Below the pieces are notes generated by a model that ran no database searches, was not told the DNA's origin, and saw only the letters and a program-made list of their open reading frames with translations. The position numbers were made by a program, and so were the translations under genes. From Chitinophaga sp. S165 (lineage in GTDB: Bacteria > Bacteroidota > Bacteroidia > Chitinophagales > Chitinophagaceae): a stretch of 64,000 bases of DNA. The first letter of the stretch is position 1, and each line of letters begins with the position of its first letter. Shown here piece after piece: positions 8,741-17,538 of the stretch. The DNA is taken from assembly GCF_003182155.1 (NCBI RefSeq), contig NZ_QGTG01000006.1, forward strand, positions 1 through 64,000, given 5' to 3'.

Positions 8741-10321
8741 TCATTTCCTGACACTTGCTTCTTCCAGGTCAAGCTCGCGTTGTTTCGCCCGGATCAGCTC
8801 ATCAGAGAACTCCTTTTTCTGTAGCATTTGCTTCAGCACTTCTCGTCTTACGTCAATTATCCTGACCAACATATCCTCATTGGTTTTTATGATTTCAAGA
8901 CTGGATGCGTTGCCTTCCATATCTTCACCGGCCAGTTCTGCAACACGATCATACCTTTCTTTTACACGCCGGAAAACAGGGTTACTGGCTATCTGGTCCT
9001 GATGATGTGTTTCCAGGTAGGTAGTCACAGCTATTGCAAGTTTATATCTGATCTCCGCCTCTTGCACGGCATCATCGTCCTTCACTTCTAACTTCAGAAA
9101 TTTTAAAAGAACGGGAAGGCTCAATCCCTGCAAGATCAGTGTGAATAAGATCACGACGAATGTAATGAACAATATCAGGCTCCTGTAAGGGAAATCATTG
9201 CCATCAGATAATGTGAGCGGTAGCGTCAGGGCTGATGCAAGAGATACGACACCGCGCATGCCGCTCCAGCCTACTACAAATACTGTCTTCCAGTCCCGCG
9301 GTCCTTGCCGGTTCGCATTACGCCGGTTAAATAAGGGAAAATAAGCTGCCGCGAATACCCAGATGATCCGGACAATGATAGTAAGTAAGCTGATGGCAAC
9401 AGCAAAATAGATACATTCCATTATGGAGTACTTTCCAATTCCCTGTATCACGCCAGGCAACTGCAAGCCGATTAGAATGAAGACGACACCATTGAGGAGG
9501 AATACAATTACATTCCATACTGTAACTGATTGCAGGCGGGAATTGTAAGAGAAAATATCAGATGAGCGGAAAGACAGGAACAAGCCGCCGCTTACAACTG
9601 CAAGTACTCCGGAACCGTGAAAATGCTCGGCTGCCAGGTACATCAGGTAAGGTGAAATTAATGTCAGTGCAATATCAATGCCCGGTGTAGTTGGCAGAAA
9701 CCTATGGATAGCATATACTATGTGTGCAATGGCCAAGCCTATAAGAACACCGAAAATGACCACTTTAAAGAAGCTGCCCACGGCATCCGAAAATGCGAAC
9801 TGACCGGTAAATATTGCTGCCAGCGCAAAGCGGAAAACAATCAGACTTGAAGCATCATTGATCAGGCTTTCTCCTTCCAATATTGATACTACCTGTTTGG
9901 GCACCTTAAGACGTTGAAAAGCAGAAGAGGCAGCAACTGCATCCGGCGGAGATATGATGCCTCCGAGTAAAAAGCCTAGTGCCAGTGAAAAATCAGGGAT
10001 CAGCCAATGTGAGAAAAAAGCTACGGAAGTGGCTGTGAAAATAACAAGTCCGAATGCTAACAAACCGATTGGGCGTCGTAACCGCCAGAAATCAGTCCAT
10101 GACGTATACCATGCCGCCGAATAAAGTAATGGTGGGAGGAATATAACAAAGATGATATCCGGTTTCATCTTTATGGCCGGTACGCCAGGTATAAAGCTGA
10201 TCAGTAATCCCGCCAGTACCAGTAAAATGGGGTAGGATACCCTGATCCTTTCGCTTACCAGTGCAAGCATAGATGTCACAAACAGCAATGACAGTATAAT
10301 CAGCAAGTGGTCTTCCAGCAT
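8741..10321 (-). CDS. Na+/H+ antiporter, CPA1 (NhaP-like)
   Basis: A 526-residue inner-membrane cation:proton antiporter with about twelve hydrophobic segments in the first 400 residues and a charged cytosolic tail of about 110 residues. Typical family blocks are PPLLYSAAW, GFLLGGIISPPDAVAA (the conserved Pro-Asp in the transport core), ILEGESLINDASSLIVF (ND pair), and GWSGMRGVVSLASALTLPL. It exports Na+ or K+ in exchange for protons. The ATG at 10321 (MLEDHLLI) is preferred over a TTG at 10339. It is monocistronic, with a shared terminator downstream. Confidence 0.93.
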   Translation of the reverse strand: MLEDHLLIILSLLFVTSMLALVSERIRVSYPILLVLAGLLISFIPGVPAIKMKPDIIFVIFLPPLLYSAAWYTSWTDFWRLRRPIGLLAFGLVIFTATSVAFFSHWLIPDFSLALGFLLGGIISPPDAVAASSAFQRLKVPKQVVSILEGESLINDASSLIVFRFALAAIFTGQFAFSDAVGSFFKVVIFGVLIGLAIAHIVYAIHRFLPTTPGIDIALTLISPYLMYLAAEHFHGSGVLAVVSGGLFLSFRSSDIFSYNSRLQSVTVWNVIVFLLNGVVFILIGLQLPGVIQGIGKYSIMECIYFAVAISLLTIIVRIIWVFAAAYFPLFNRRNANRQGPRDWKTVFVVGWSGMRGVVSLASALTLPLTLSDGNDFPYRSLILFITFVVILFTLILQGLSLPVLLKFLKLEVKDDDAVQEAEIRYKLAIAVTTYLETHHQDQIASNPVFRRVKERYDRVAELAGEDMEGNASSLEIIKTNEDMLVRIIDVRREVLKQMLQKKEFSDELIRAKQRELDLEEASVRK

Positions 10322-10368
10322 AATCTGGTTTTTAAACAATGAGTCTTATAATGAAGAGGGAAAAAAAT

Positions 10369-10405
10369 GGACTGTCTCTATGGTAGACGACTTAGGAGAC
10401 AGTCC
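10369..10405 (-). terminator. Terminator after the AhpD-like gene
   Basis: GGACTGTCTC pairs perfectly with GAGACAGTCC. Read on the minus strand it is followed by seven T, just beyond the stop of the gene at 10431. Confidence 0.8.
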
Positions 10406-10430
10406 GTTGGCTATTAGAACTTCAGTTGAT

Positions 10431-10967
10431 TCAGATCTTTTCTACGGCCGGAAAATCTACCGGTATCGCAGTAAGTGCATAGACGTAGTTCGTGAACGTA
10501 CGAAGGGCTACCAACGCTGCAAGCTCTATGAGTGCAGCTTCATTGAAGCCGGCTTCAAAAAATGCATCTTTAACAGCACTGTTAACATTACCCTTATTCT
10601 CAGCTATCGCTTTTGCAAGTTGCAGCACAGCATTTAATTTAGGGTCAGCTACCTGTCCTCTGCGGCTGTTTAGAATTTCATCTTTAGTAAAACCTCTCAT
10701 ACCGGCAATGACTGTATGTGCTGCAAGGCAGTAATCACAACCATTAACCTGAGATACGACAAGATAAACGGCCTCTCTTTCCTTCGCGGTAAATATGCCA
10801 TGATTTAACGTCTCCTCGAAGTCCAGCATTGCTTTCAATGCCTCAGCTGAATAACCTATGGTTGCATACAGGTTAGGGACCTTTCCCAGCTTCTTAGCGA
10901 TAGCGTCAAAAATAATCTGTGATTGTGGATTTACCTGTTCACGTGTAGGTACGTTAATTGTTTTCAT
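10431..10967 (-). CDS. Carboxymuconolactone decarboxylase / AhpD-like protein
   Basis: A 178-residue all-helical protein of the CMD family. The AhpD-type redox motif is intact: VNGCDYCLAAH gives C77-x-x-C80 and H84. Proteins of this branch are peroxidase-associated thiol reductases or alkylhydroperoxidases. The start MKTINVPTREQVNPQSQ is typical of the family. It lies 70 bases downstream of the GMC oxidoreductase on the same strand, and ends in a strong terminator. The run of three minus-strand genes (esterase, GMC, AhpD) is probably one unit starting at the palindrome near 13458. Confidence 0.88.
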   Translation of the reverse strand: MKTINVPTREQVNPQSQIIFDAIAKKLGKVPNLYATIGYSAEALKAMLDFEETLNHGIFTAKEREAVYLVVSQVNGCDYCLAAHTVIAGMRGFTKDEILNSRRGQVADPKLNAVLQLAKAIAENKGNVNSAVKDAFFEAGFNEAALIELAALVALRTFTNYVYALTAIPVDFPAVEKI

Positions 10968-11035
10968 TGTTTAAAGTTCTGTTTAGGATTATTTATGTCT
11001 CGTATGTTTTCCGGAGATAATGCCTCACGGAATAA

Positions 11036-12550
11036 TCAGTAAATGTTTCTGAAGATATGTTCTGCCATCATAACGGTTGTTACATTAGGAGGCGCTGAAA
11101 CTATAACAGGCATAATGGAAGCATCAATAACGCGTAATCCCTGTATGCCATATACACTTCCCCATTGGTCCACTACTGCGGACGGATCGTTTTCCAATCC
11201 CATTGGAACAGTGGAGGTAGGATGCTGATATCCGTCAATCTGCTCGCATATTGCCTTTGTTAATTCGATGTCATTATTGACAGACTCTCCCGGGAACATT
11301 TCCCGTTGTTTTACCGACCCGAATAAGGAATCAAGACCGATGCTTCTGGATATCTTCACAGCCTCTACCATTCTGTTCAGGTCTGACGGTTCTTTCAGCA
11401 TATTATATACAATGGTAGGTGCGTCAAGAGGGTCGGTGCTTTTCAGACTGACAAAACCTGTAGATTCAGGCGTAGTAACGGCACAAGCCAATACAATAGC
11501 ACCGCCGGTTTCAGTCAGTGTTGGAGCAAAAAGATGGGTTGCAGAAACATGGATGTCAAGTTCTCCCTCCGGTGCATTCTTGCTACGTGTCCATAGAATT
11601 GCGCCTGCTGCGGGACTCATAGCATTGGCCTCTCTCTTTAATTCATATACATTGTAGTAAAAAGGATGTTCATAGAGTTTCTTACCAACAGGAAGATCTT
11701 TGATGACATCAATGCCCAGTGCCTCCAGATCATCTTTTGGACCAATACCTGAACGCATCAGGATTGCAGGACTACCGAACGCACCGGCAGAGAGAATAAT
11801 TTCTCTTCCACGGTATTCGCTGCCATCTGCAGTGATGACACCGTATGCCCTTTGCTTTTCAAGAAGCACACGATCAATTGTTTGTTCGCCAATGATGGTG
11901 AGATTTGATCGTTTACGAACATCAGCATTGAGATAGGTCATCCCCGTATTCTGGCGAACGCCGTGTAATACATTAAGAGGGTAAGCACTTACACCATCCT
12001 GTTCATAACCATTGAAATCTTCCACACGATTAAATCCCTCGTTTACAGTACCGGCAACAAAGGCGCGCAGTGCAGGCGTTAGCTCTTCCGACGGTACCTG
12101 CCGGATAGGAAATAAACCCTTACGTCCGCGTATGGAGTCCTGGCCATCGGTAGTATGCTCAAGCAATTTATAGGTTTCCACCACCTTGTCCCAGGCCCAG
12201 TTATTTAAACCAAGTTTTACCCATTTATCGAAATCCGGTTTGCGTGCCCGAATGGCTACCGCTGCATTAACACCTGAACTACCACCAAGTACCTTGCCGC
12301 GGAATGCATGTATTTTACGGCCAGCGATACCTGTGTCTCCGAAATATCCCCAGTCATGTTGTGCATCACCGGTCACGTGGTCTGCCTTTGCAATCACTTC
12401 CGGATAAGCGTCAGGTGCATAGGCTTTCCCACCCTCTAATAATAAAACATTCCTTGAAGAGTCCTCTGAAAGACGACTTGCCATGGCCGCTCCGGCCGAT
12501 CCTCCACCAACGATGATCACATCGTATAGCAATGCTGAATTGTTCTCCAT
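11036..12550 (-). CDS. GMC family FAD oxidoreductase (choline dehydrogenase-like)
   Basis: A 504-residue flavoprotein that oxidises an alcohol to an aldehyde; the substrate is unknown. The FAD Rossmann motif is VGGGSAGAAMASRL near residue 14. GMC signature 1 is at about 85-105 (GKVLGGSSGVNAAVAIR) and signature 2 is SAGAFGSPAILMRSGIGP. The C-terminal catalytic His and Asn lie in GYQHPTSTVPMG and SAPPNVTTVMMAE. It has no export signal. It sits 24 bases after the esterase gene on the same strand and 70 bases before the AhpD-like gene, which suggests co-transcription. Confidence 0.92.
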   Translation of the reverse strand: MENNSALLYDVIIVGGGSAGAAMASRLSEDSSRNVLLLEGGKAYAPDAYPEVIAKADHVTGDAQHDWGYFGDTGIAGRKIHAFRGKVLGGSSGVNAAVAIRARKPDFDKWVKLGLNNWAWDKVVETYKLLEHTTDGQDSIRGRKGLFPIRQVPSEELTPALRAFVAGTVNEGFNRVEDFNGYEQDGVSAYPLNVLHGVRQNTGMTYLNADVRKRSNLTIIGEQTIDRVLLEKQRAYGVITADGSEYRGREIILSAGAFGSPAILMRSGIGPKDDLEALGIDVIKDLPVGKKLYEHPFYYNVYELKREANAMSPAAGAILWTRSKNAPEGELDIHVSATHLFAPTLTETGGAIVLACAVTTPESTGFVSLKSTDPLDAPTIVYNMLKEPSDLNRMVEAVKISRSIGLDSLFGSVKQREMFPGESVNNDIELTKAICEQIDGYQHPTSTVPMGLENDPSAVVDQWGSVYGIQGLRVIDASIMPVIVSAPPNVTTVMMAEHIFRNIY

Positions 12551-12574
12551 AATTTTTCGGTTTGTATACGTTGA

Positions 12575-13411
12575 TCAGATTTTTACCAAACCGGACTTTG
12601 TCGCAAAGTCCGCCATATCGTTTAATGCCTCTTGCGAAGCTTTACTGCTGATGTCCATAAAAGGCCAGACATGTAATTCTCCTTTAAATAATTTCAATTC
12701 CGCCTGCACATTACATTCGAGTAAGCGGTTTTGAAGGTGAATAGAATCATCTTCCAATATTTCAGCGGTACCGCACAATATCAATACAGGCCCGATACCC
12801 TGGAAGTCGCCATTAACGGGCGACAGAAGAGGCGTAGTAAGATCTTTTCCCGGAGCGTACATTTCGGCGCATTGCTGTAAGTATGCCTGCGATAATACAG
12901 TGTCTGTTTTTTGATTACGGGTATAACTAGGATTGATACATCTGAGATCAACCCAGGGGGAAATGACTATCGTATATTTTGCAGGCGGACGGTTTAGTGC
13001 CTTAAGCCTGAGTTGTGTCGCCATGGTAATATTACCGCCTGCACTATCACCAATGATGCTGAATTTAACGCCGAGATTTTCATCCTGGATCGCATTGATG
13101 ACACTCACACAGTCGTCGATGCCGGCAGGGAAAGGATTTTCAGGCGCCAGACGATAGTCGATCATCAACACTTTACGATTCAACTTCAGGGCGATGTGGC
13201 TTACCATAGGAGCGTGTGAATTGATGGAGCCGTAGATAAAACCTCCGCCATGAATAAAGAACACGATGTCGTCTTCCGGAGCGTCGGCAGGTGAAAACCA
13301 TGCGCAGGGAATGCCTGCGATATTCAGGTTGCTGCGGGTGATGTTATCTGCAACGGGATAACTGTTGCCAATGGTTTCAAAACCTTTACGTTCTTCCTTC
13401 AATTTGTTCAT
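12575..13411 (-). CDS. Alpha/beta hydrolase, hormone-sensitive lipase family
   Basis: A 278-residue esterase. The HSL oxyanion motif HGGGF is at residues 54-58, the nucleophile in GDSAGGN (S123), the catalytic Asp in EILEDDSIH (D221 or D222), and the His in GELHVWPF (H247). Enzymes of this type hydrolyse short-chain esters or lactones in the cytoplasm. The ATG at 13411 is preferred over an upstream TTG at 13435. It is the first gene of a likely three-gene minus-strand operon and diverges from a Crp/Fnr regulator, with one palindromic operator between them. Confidence 0.9.
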   Translation of the reverse strand: MNKLKEERKGFETIGNSYPVADNITRSNLNIAGIPCAWFSPADAPEDDIVFFIHGGGFIYGSINSHAPMVSHIALKLNRKVLMIDYRLAPENPFPAGIDDCVSVINAIQDENLGVKFSIIGDSAGGNITMATQLRLKALNRPPAKYTIVISPWVDLRCINPSYTRNQKTDTVLSQAYLQQCAEMYAPGKDLTTPLLSPVNGDFQGIGPVLILCGTAEILEDDSIHLQNRLLECNVQAELKLFKGELHVWPFMDISSKASQEALNDMADFATKSGLVKI

Positions 13412-13457
13412 TGGTATCAAACTTTTATGACACAAAAGTCCTCGATATGGGTATGAA

Positions 13458-13481
13458 AAAAATTAAGATTTCTTAATTTTT
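13458..13481. promoter_or_regulatory. Palindromic operator, site 1
   Basis: A perfect inverted repeat with 11-bp arms and a 2-bp centre, core TTAAGATTTCTTAA, lies between the divergent esterase and Crp/Fnr genes. The same palindrome occurs at 17346-17366, 17420-17433 and 19891-19914, always upstream of genes of this cluster. I infer it is bound by one or both Crp/Fnr paralogues. Confidence 0.7.
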
Positions 13482-13533
13482 AACAAAAGTTCCAGGCTAA
13501 CATTTGTAACTTTTAGTTCTAAATAATTCAGAT

Positions 13534-14142
13534 ATGCAATACGATAATATCTTGGAGAATATAAGGCGCTATGTGCTGATGACACCGGAGCAGGAAGAGG
13601 CTTTTTGCTCATTGCTGACCATCAAAAAGTTAAAGAGAAAGGAATTTCTCTTGCGTGAAGGCGATGTATGCACAGATGAATTTTTTGTTAACAAAGGTTG
13701 CCTCAGAGAATATTATGTGGATAAGAAAGGGCTTGAACATAATCTGTATTTTGCAATAGAAGATTGGTGGATATCGGATCTGTATAGCCGTACACAGATG
13801 GCCCCTACTTATTGTAATATTGTAGCCCTTGAAAATTCAGAACTGGTAAAGATAAGCCATCAGGCACTGGAAGAATTTATGGAAGAAGTTCCGAAGCTTG
13901 AGCGGTTCTTCAGGCTTTCTTATGAACGTTCCCTGGTAAACCAGCACCTCAAGAACCTTCAGATGTTATACATGAGTGCAGAGGAGCGATACGTTCATTT
14001 CAGAGAGCGGTTCCCCAAACTGGCCGACCGTATTCCGCAAAAGCATATAGCTACTTTTTTAGGTTTAACGCCTGAATTTTTTAATACCGTACATGCAAAA
14101 GTATTACGCTCGAAACGAAAAATAACCAATCCGAAAGCATAG
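13534..14142 (+). CDS. Crp/Fnr family transcriptional regulator, paralogue 1
   Basis: A 202-residue regulator with a cyclic-nucleotide-binding-like beta roll (about 25-115: LLREGDVCTDEFFVNKGCLREYY) and a C-terminal helix region (about 145-200). The recognition segment is RIPQKHIATFLGLTPEFFNTVHAKVL. It lacks the residues that bind cAMP in Crp and the Fnr cysteines, as is usual in this large Bacteroidota group. It is a close paralogue of the protein encoded at 19967, with most segments alignable by eye. It sits 53 bases downstream of a perfect palindrome and is probably autoregulated. Confidence 0.9.
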   Translation: MQYDNILENIRRYVLMTPEQEEAFCSLLTIKKLKRKEFLLREGDVCTDEFFVNKGCLREYYVDKKGLEHNLYFAIEDWWISDLYSRTQMAPTYCNIVALENSELVKISHQALEEFMEEVPKLERFFRLSYERSLVNQHLKNLQMLYMSAEERYVHFRERFPKLADRIPQKHIATFLGLTPEFFNTVHAKVLRSKRKITNPKA

Positions 14143-14179
14143 ACAGAATAGCACACTGTCCGGCCAGCCCGGATAGGCA

Positions 14180-14209
14180 GGTAGCGTATGGCGGGGATAA
14201 ATGCTACCT
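14180..14209. terminator. Weak hairpin between convergent genes
   Basis: AGGTAGC pairs with GCTACCT around a 16-base loop. It overlaps the stop of the GAF protein gene and follows the Crp/Fnr gene. There is no clear T run. Confidence 0.3.
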
Positions 14210-16570
14210 GAGAAGTTCATTCATAGATAAGTTAGCTGCTGTCATATCTGCGTACGAATACATCGGGAGCGTGTGAATATCATTTATTGACGTTACACTG
14301 ACCCGTATTGCTTTTAATCCCGAAACTCCCTGCAGGTCCTCAATATCTACCAGCTCGATGTGTTTTCCAAGCAATTGCCTGTCTTGCAGAAAATGGATGT
14401 ATCTCAAATATTCGGTCTCTTCCTTCTTGCTGGTATATACAATCGCTATCTTGCCTGCTGCTGTCAATCGTTCTGTTGTATCTTTGATGCAAGCTTTGTC
14501 AATACGTTTCTTGAGAATTTCAAATCGGGCATTGTAACTACCCACTACATCAAAGCGTTTTTCATCCATCCGGAACTGAATAGACATACGATGGTTATAA
14601 ACTAGTATTAGTGAAGTGACGTCAAGCGGATACGGGAGGTCTTTTTTCATTGATTGATGGGCTGATTCCATATGGCAGATTACCTGTAACTGCCATAAAC
14701 GCAGGTTGTACAGATGCATAATGTTATACGACTTTGCAGGTGCAATGGAAGCGCCGATGTATAAATTATGCTCAACACCGTCAGTCTTAAAACGCTCGTA
14801 ATAATGAGGGAATATCGCTTGTGCCGGCGCTTGTGCCTCATCGATCAATGTAGCCATTTTGCGATTGATAAGTGCGACGGTATCCTCGTATTTACGCCGG
14901 TTCAGGTGATAATCGCCCGATCCTTTACATTGTTTGAAGTAGTTGTCGATAGCCGGTTGATGAGACGTATTGGATCCGGTGGCACTTTCAAACAATGGGT
15001 GTATAACCGTTTCAAGATAATGCTGAACAAATTGCTCGGAATCTGCTTTCAGACATTTCTTAACATTTGCTATCAATTCCTGAAGGTAGTTGATAGTATC
15101 TGCCAGATCAAATTTACCTGTTTCTAGCTGCAATAATTTAACAAGTGACAATGCAGCGTTGAGTTGGGCGTACAGGTCCAATTGCACGCTGGTGTTTCGC
15201 TGAGTTGAAGAACCTTTAATATCTACTTGTCCATATAATGGCATTACATCAGGGAAAATGATCTCCCTTAACGCATATTCCTTTTTTACAGCACGGGCGT
15301 CCAGGGCTTTTTGAGCTTCCTTCCTGAATTTCCAGTAAACGCTTGGGTGCACAGTGGTGTATTCATTCTGAATGAGTGCCTGTACCTGATTTTGCATATA
15401 GGAATGCTGCTTGTCTATGGTATCCGAAATGTAAGGCATCACGGCCTCCAGCTGCGGAGCATTGATGCTGTTTAAATCACCGGTATTGGGTGAAGCCAAT
15501 TCCAATACACCCAACGGTACGCCATTTTTTATTACCGGCGCTAATATGACGCTTTGAATATGCTGTTCTGTTAGAAGCCGGGCCATTCCATTTTCAGGCT
15601 CTGTTTGCAGCAGTTTGCCCACATCTGATATTACCGAATACTTGTCCTGTTGTATGATCCGGGATAACTCAGCACATGCCTGTTCCTTACCATCTTTTAA
15701 AAGATAGCTGTTTAGTTTTGAATTGAAAGTGGCAAGGCTAAACTTATTCTCAGCTTCATTATACGAGGTAAAGCCGAATTTCAGATCAGGTATTTTATAG
15801 ATCGAACGAAAGACTTTCAGCATTTCATGTTTCAGCTTTTCACTATCGGTAGCGCCTAGCAACGATCCTTTTAGGGTGGATACCGCATGTTCCACCGTAG
15901 CATCAAAAAGATTCATGATGGCGAAGCCTTTGAATAACCAGCTGCCATTCGGGAAATATCTTTTCCAGACATTAATGTCATCGAAGCTGTCACGCAACAA
16001 TTCAATATCCTCTGGTTGTATGTCAACAGCTTTATCAGTTGGCGTCAATTCAATGAAGTCCGTATTATAGAGAATACGGTAATGCCTCATAATGCCTTGG
16101 GCGTTGGGGATATCATAGAGCAGTGGCCTGCCGAAATTAAAATTCGTCCCATAGTGCTGGTTTAAAATAAGGCAACAGGTATTTACATAAAACTGATGAT
16201 CATTGAAATTCCTGATCACCATATCAAATTTCGGTCCGGCCGCATTTAGAATACGTTGTAACCGGTCGCTTGGATTCAATAGAACATTCTGGAAAGGAAC
16301 AGTGACAGCTTTGATTTCGTTGTTAGTCAGAATAGCAGGGAATAATTCAGCCAGCAGCTCAGTGATAACGTCATTGATAGACGCAAGTGCGGAAGGATCA
16401 GTTGTACCTTCCCTTAAAACCGGATAAGGCGCTGTTAACTTCAGCAATTGTTGTGCCCTTTGTGCACTTAAACCCTGGTTGCTGGTAGCAACTTTCTCCA
16501 GGTGTACGATCATCTTATGGAAGGAAATGATCGTCTCTACGGGGCTGTCTTGGTATCTGTTCAGGTCCAT
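14204..16570 (-). CDS. Large GAF-domain cytosolic protein
   Basis: A 788-residue protein with a GAF-like sensory domain at about residues 240-390 (VISDVGKLLQ, then SVILAPVIKNGVPLGVLELAS). Helical regions of unknown fold flank it on both sides. The block PLYGQVDIKGSSTQRN near residue 450 looks conserved in character, but I cannot assign it a function. It has no kinase, cyclase, DNA-binding or membrane segment. GAF domains bind small ligands or mediate signalling. It is transcribed towards the Crp/Fnr gene and is preceded by a terminator, so it is probably a separate unit in the cluster. Confidence 0.75.
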   Translation of the reverse strand: MDLNRYQDSPVETIISFHKMIVHLEKVATSNQGLSAQRAQQLLKLTAPYPVLREGTTDPSALASINDVITELLAELFPAILTNNEIKAVTVPFQNVLLNPSDRLQRILNAAGPKFDMVIRNFNDHQFYVNTCCLILNQHYGTNFNFGRPLLYDIPNAQGIMRHYRILYNTDFIELTPTDKAVDIQPEDIELLRDSFDDINVWKRYFPNGSWLFKGFAIMNLFDATVEHAVSTLKGSLLGATDSEKLKHEMLKVFRSIYKIPDLKFGFTSYNEAENKFSLATFNSKLNSYLLKDGKEQACAELSRIIQQDKYSVISDVGKLLQTEPENGMARLLTEQHIQSVILAPVIKNGVPLGVLELASPNTGDLNSINAPQLEAVMPYISDTIDKQHSYMQNQVQALIQNEYTTVHPSVYWKFRKEAQKALDARAVKKEYALREIIFPDVMPLYGQVDIKGSSTQRNTSVQLDLYAQLNAALSLVKLLQLETGKFDLADTINYLQELIANVKKCLKADSEQFVQHYLETVIHPLFESATGSNTSHQPAIDNYFKQCKGSGDYHLNRRKYEDTVALINRKMATLIDEAQAPAQAIFPHYYERFKTDGVEHNLYIGASIAPAKSYNIMHLYNLRLWQLQVICHMESAHQSMKKDLPYPLDVTSLILVYNHRMSIQFRMDEKRFDVVGSYNARFEILKKRIDKACIKDTTERLTAAGKIAIVYTSKKEETEYLRYIHFLQDRQLLGKHIELVDIEDLQGVSGLKAIRVSVTSINDIHTLPMYSYADMTAANLSMNELLR

Positions 16571-16590
16571 GGTTAGATATTGGTTGAAAC

Positions 16591-16626
16591 GAAAGCCGCC
16601 TCATAATCGCTTATGAGACGGCTTTC
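16591..16626 (-). terminator. Terminator after the isochorismatase-like gene
   Basis: GAAAGCCG-C-CTCATAA pairs with TTATGAG-A-CGGCTTTC, 15 pairs with one mismatch and a TCGC loop. It lies 45 bases beyond the stop of the gene at 16671. Confidence 0.75.
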
Positions 16627-16670
16627 ATTTTAGGATGCTTTATGTAGCAGAATTAAAGAGGGGAGAATGA

Positions 16671-17276
16671 TCACTTGTTATATTCAGCCAGGAAAGTAGG
16701 CAGGCCCCAGCTTGCGCTTAATGCACCATAAACGCCGCCAGCTTCGGCACGTGAATTGTCCGCCAGCATTTCCATTAATACAGCTGTGAAGCTGACAGGA
16801 ATTGCGCCAGCTTGTACCAGGCGTTGTAAAGCCCATCTCTCGATGTCTGCACTCTGGCTGCCTGAAATGTCCATCACAGTATAAACCTGGTAACCGGCTT
16901 CACGCAGTGACAGTGAAGGGAACATAGCGCATACCTCTAATGTAATACCACCGAGGATGATGTGGGTCTTGCCTGAATCCTCGATCATTTTCCGGATAGT
17001 CGGTTCCTGCCAAACGTCAATAATAGTTCTGTCAACATGCTTTACATCGGGCAAGGCATCAGCCAGATCTTTAGTGATCGGCCCAAAACCGCCAAGACTT
17101 TGCATAGTAACAATAGTAGGAACATTCAACACCTTTAAGGCATTTGCAAAAGCAACAACATTGTTCTTAATAGTTAACGGCTCGATAGTTTTGCAGTTCA
17201 TCAATAAGCCAGGCTGGTGGTCGATCAGAATTACCAGTGAATTGTCTGCGGTAAGCTTTGAAGGTTGTGTGTTCAT
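16671..17276 (-). CDS. Isochorismatase-like cysteine hydrolase (YcaC type)
   Basis: A 201-residue hydrolase of the isochorismatase superfamily. The catalytic Asp is in ILIDHQPGLL (near residue 19), and the catalytic Cys is in ILGGITLEVCAMFPSLSL, preceded by the characteristic cis-peptide Gly-Gly-Ile. It resembles the YcaC subgroup, whose true substrates are unknown. It diverges from the alginate-export-type porin across a region carrying two copies of the palindromic operator, so it probably belongs to the Crp/Fnr regulon. Confidence 0.9.
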   Translation of the reverse strand: MNTQPSKLTADNSLVILIDHQPGLLMNCKTIEPLTIKNNVVAFANALKVLNVPTIVTMQSLGGFGPITKDLADALPDVKHVDRTIIDVWQEPTIRKMIEDSGKTHIILGGITLEVCAMFPSLSLREAGYQVYTVMDISGSQSADIERWALQRLVQAGAIPVSFTAVLMEMLADNSRAEAGGVYGALSASWGLPTFLAEYNK

Positions 17277-17345
17277 GTTCTTTTTATTTTTTGTGATGAT
17301 TTAGGTTTCAATTTTCAACACAACAAAACTCTTCTTTCTTCAGGC

Positions 17346-17366
17346 CAAAAAAATTAAGATATCTTA
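17346..17366. promoter_or_regulatory. Palindromic operator, site 2
   Basis: AAATTAAGATATCTTATTTT repeats the site-1 palindrome with one mismatch, in the divergent region between the isochorismatase-like and porin genes. Confidence 0.6.
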
Positions 17367-17419
17367 TTTTTCTACCGACTTTGGACCCATCATCAATTAT
17401 TCTTTTCTTCTTCTAAAAC

Positions 17420-17433
17420 TTAAGAAATCTTAA
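17420..17433. promoter_or_regulatory. Palindromic operator, site 3
   Basis: TTAAGAAATCTTAA is a perfect palindrome with a 2-bp centre, 61 bases from site 2, in the same divergent region. The spacing is roughly six helical turns between centres. Confidence 0.6.
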
Positions 17434-17538
17434 TCGCCTTCTTTGGCTAAAAGCAGATTTTTGCGCTATGAGCTGAACGTTCTGTGACGGCTGACTACAA
17501 ATAATATCCGCGATCCAACTATCAAGCAAGCTGTGGTA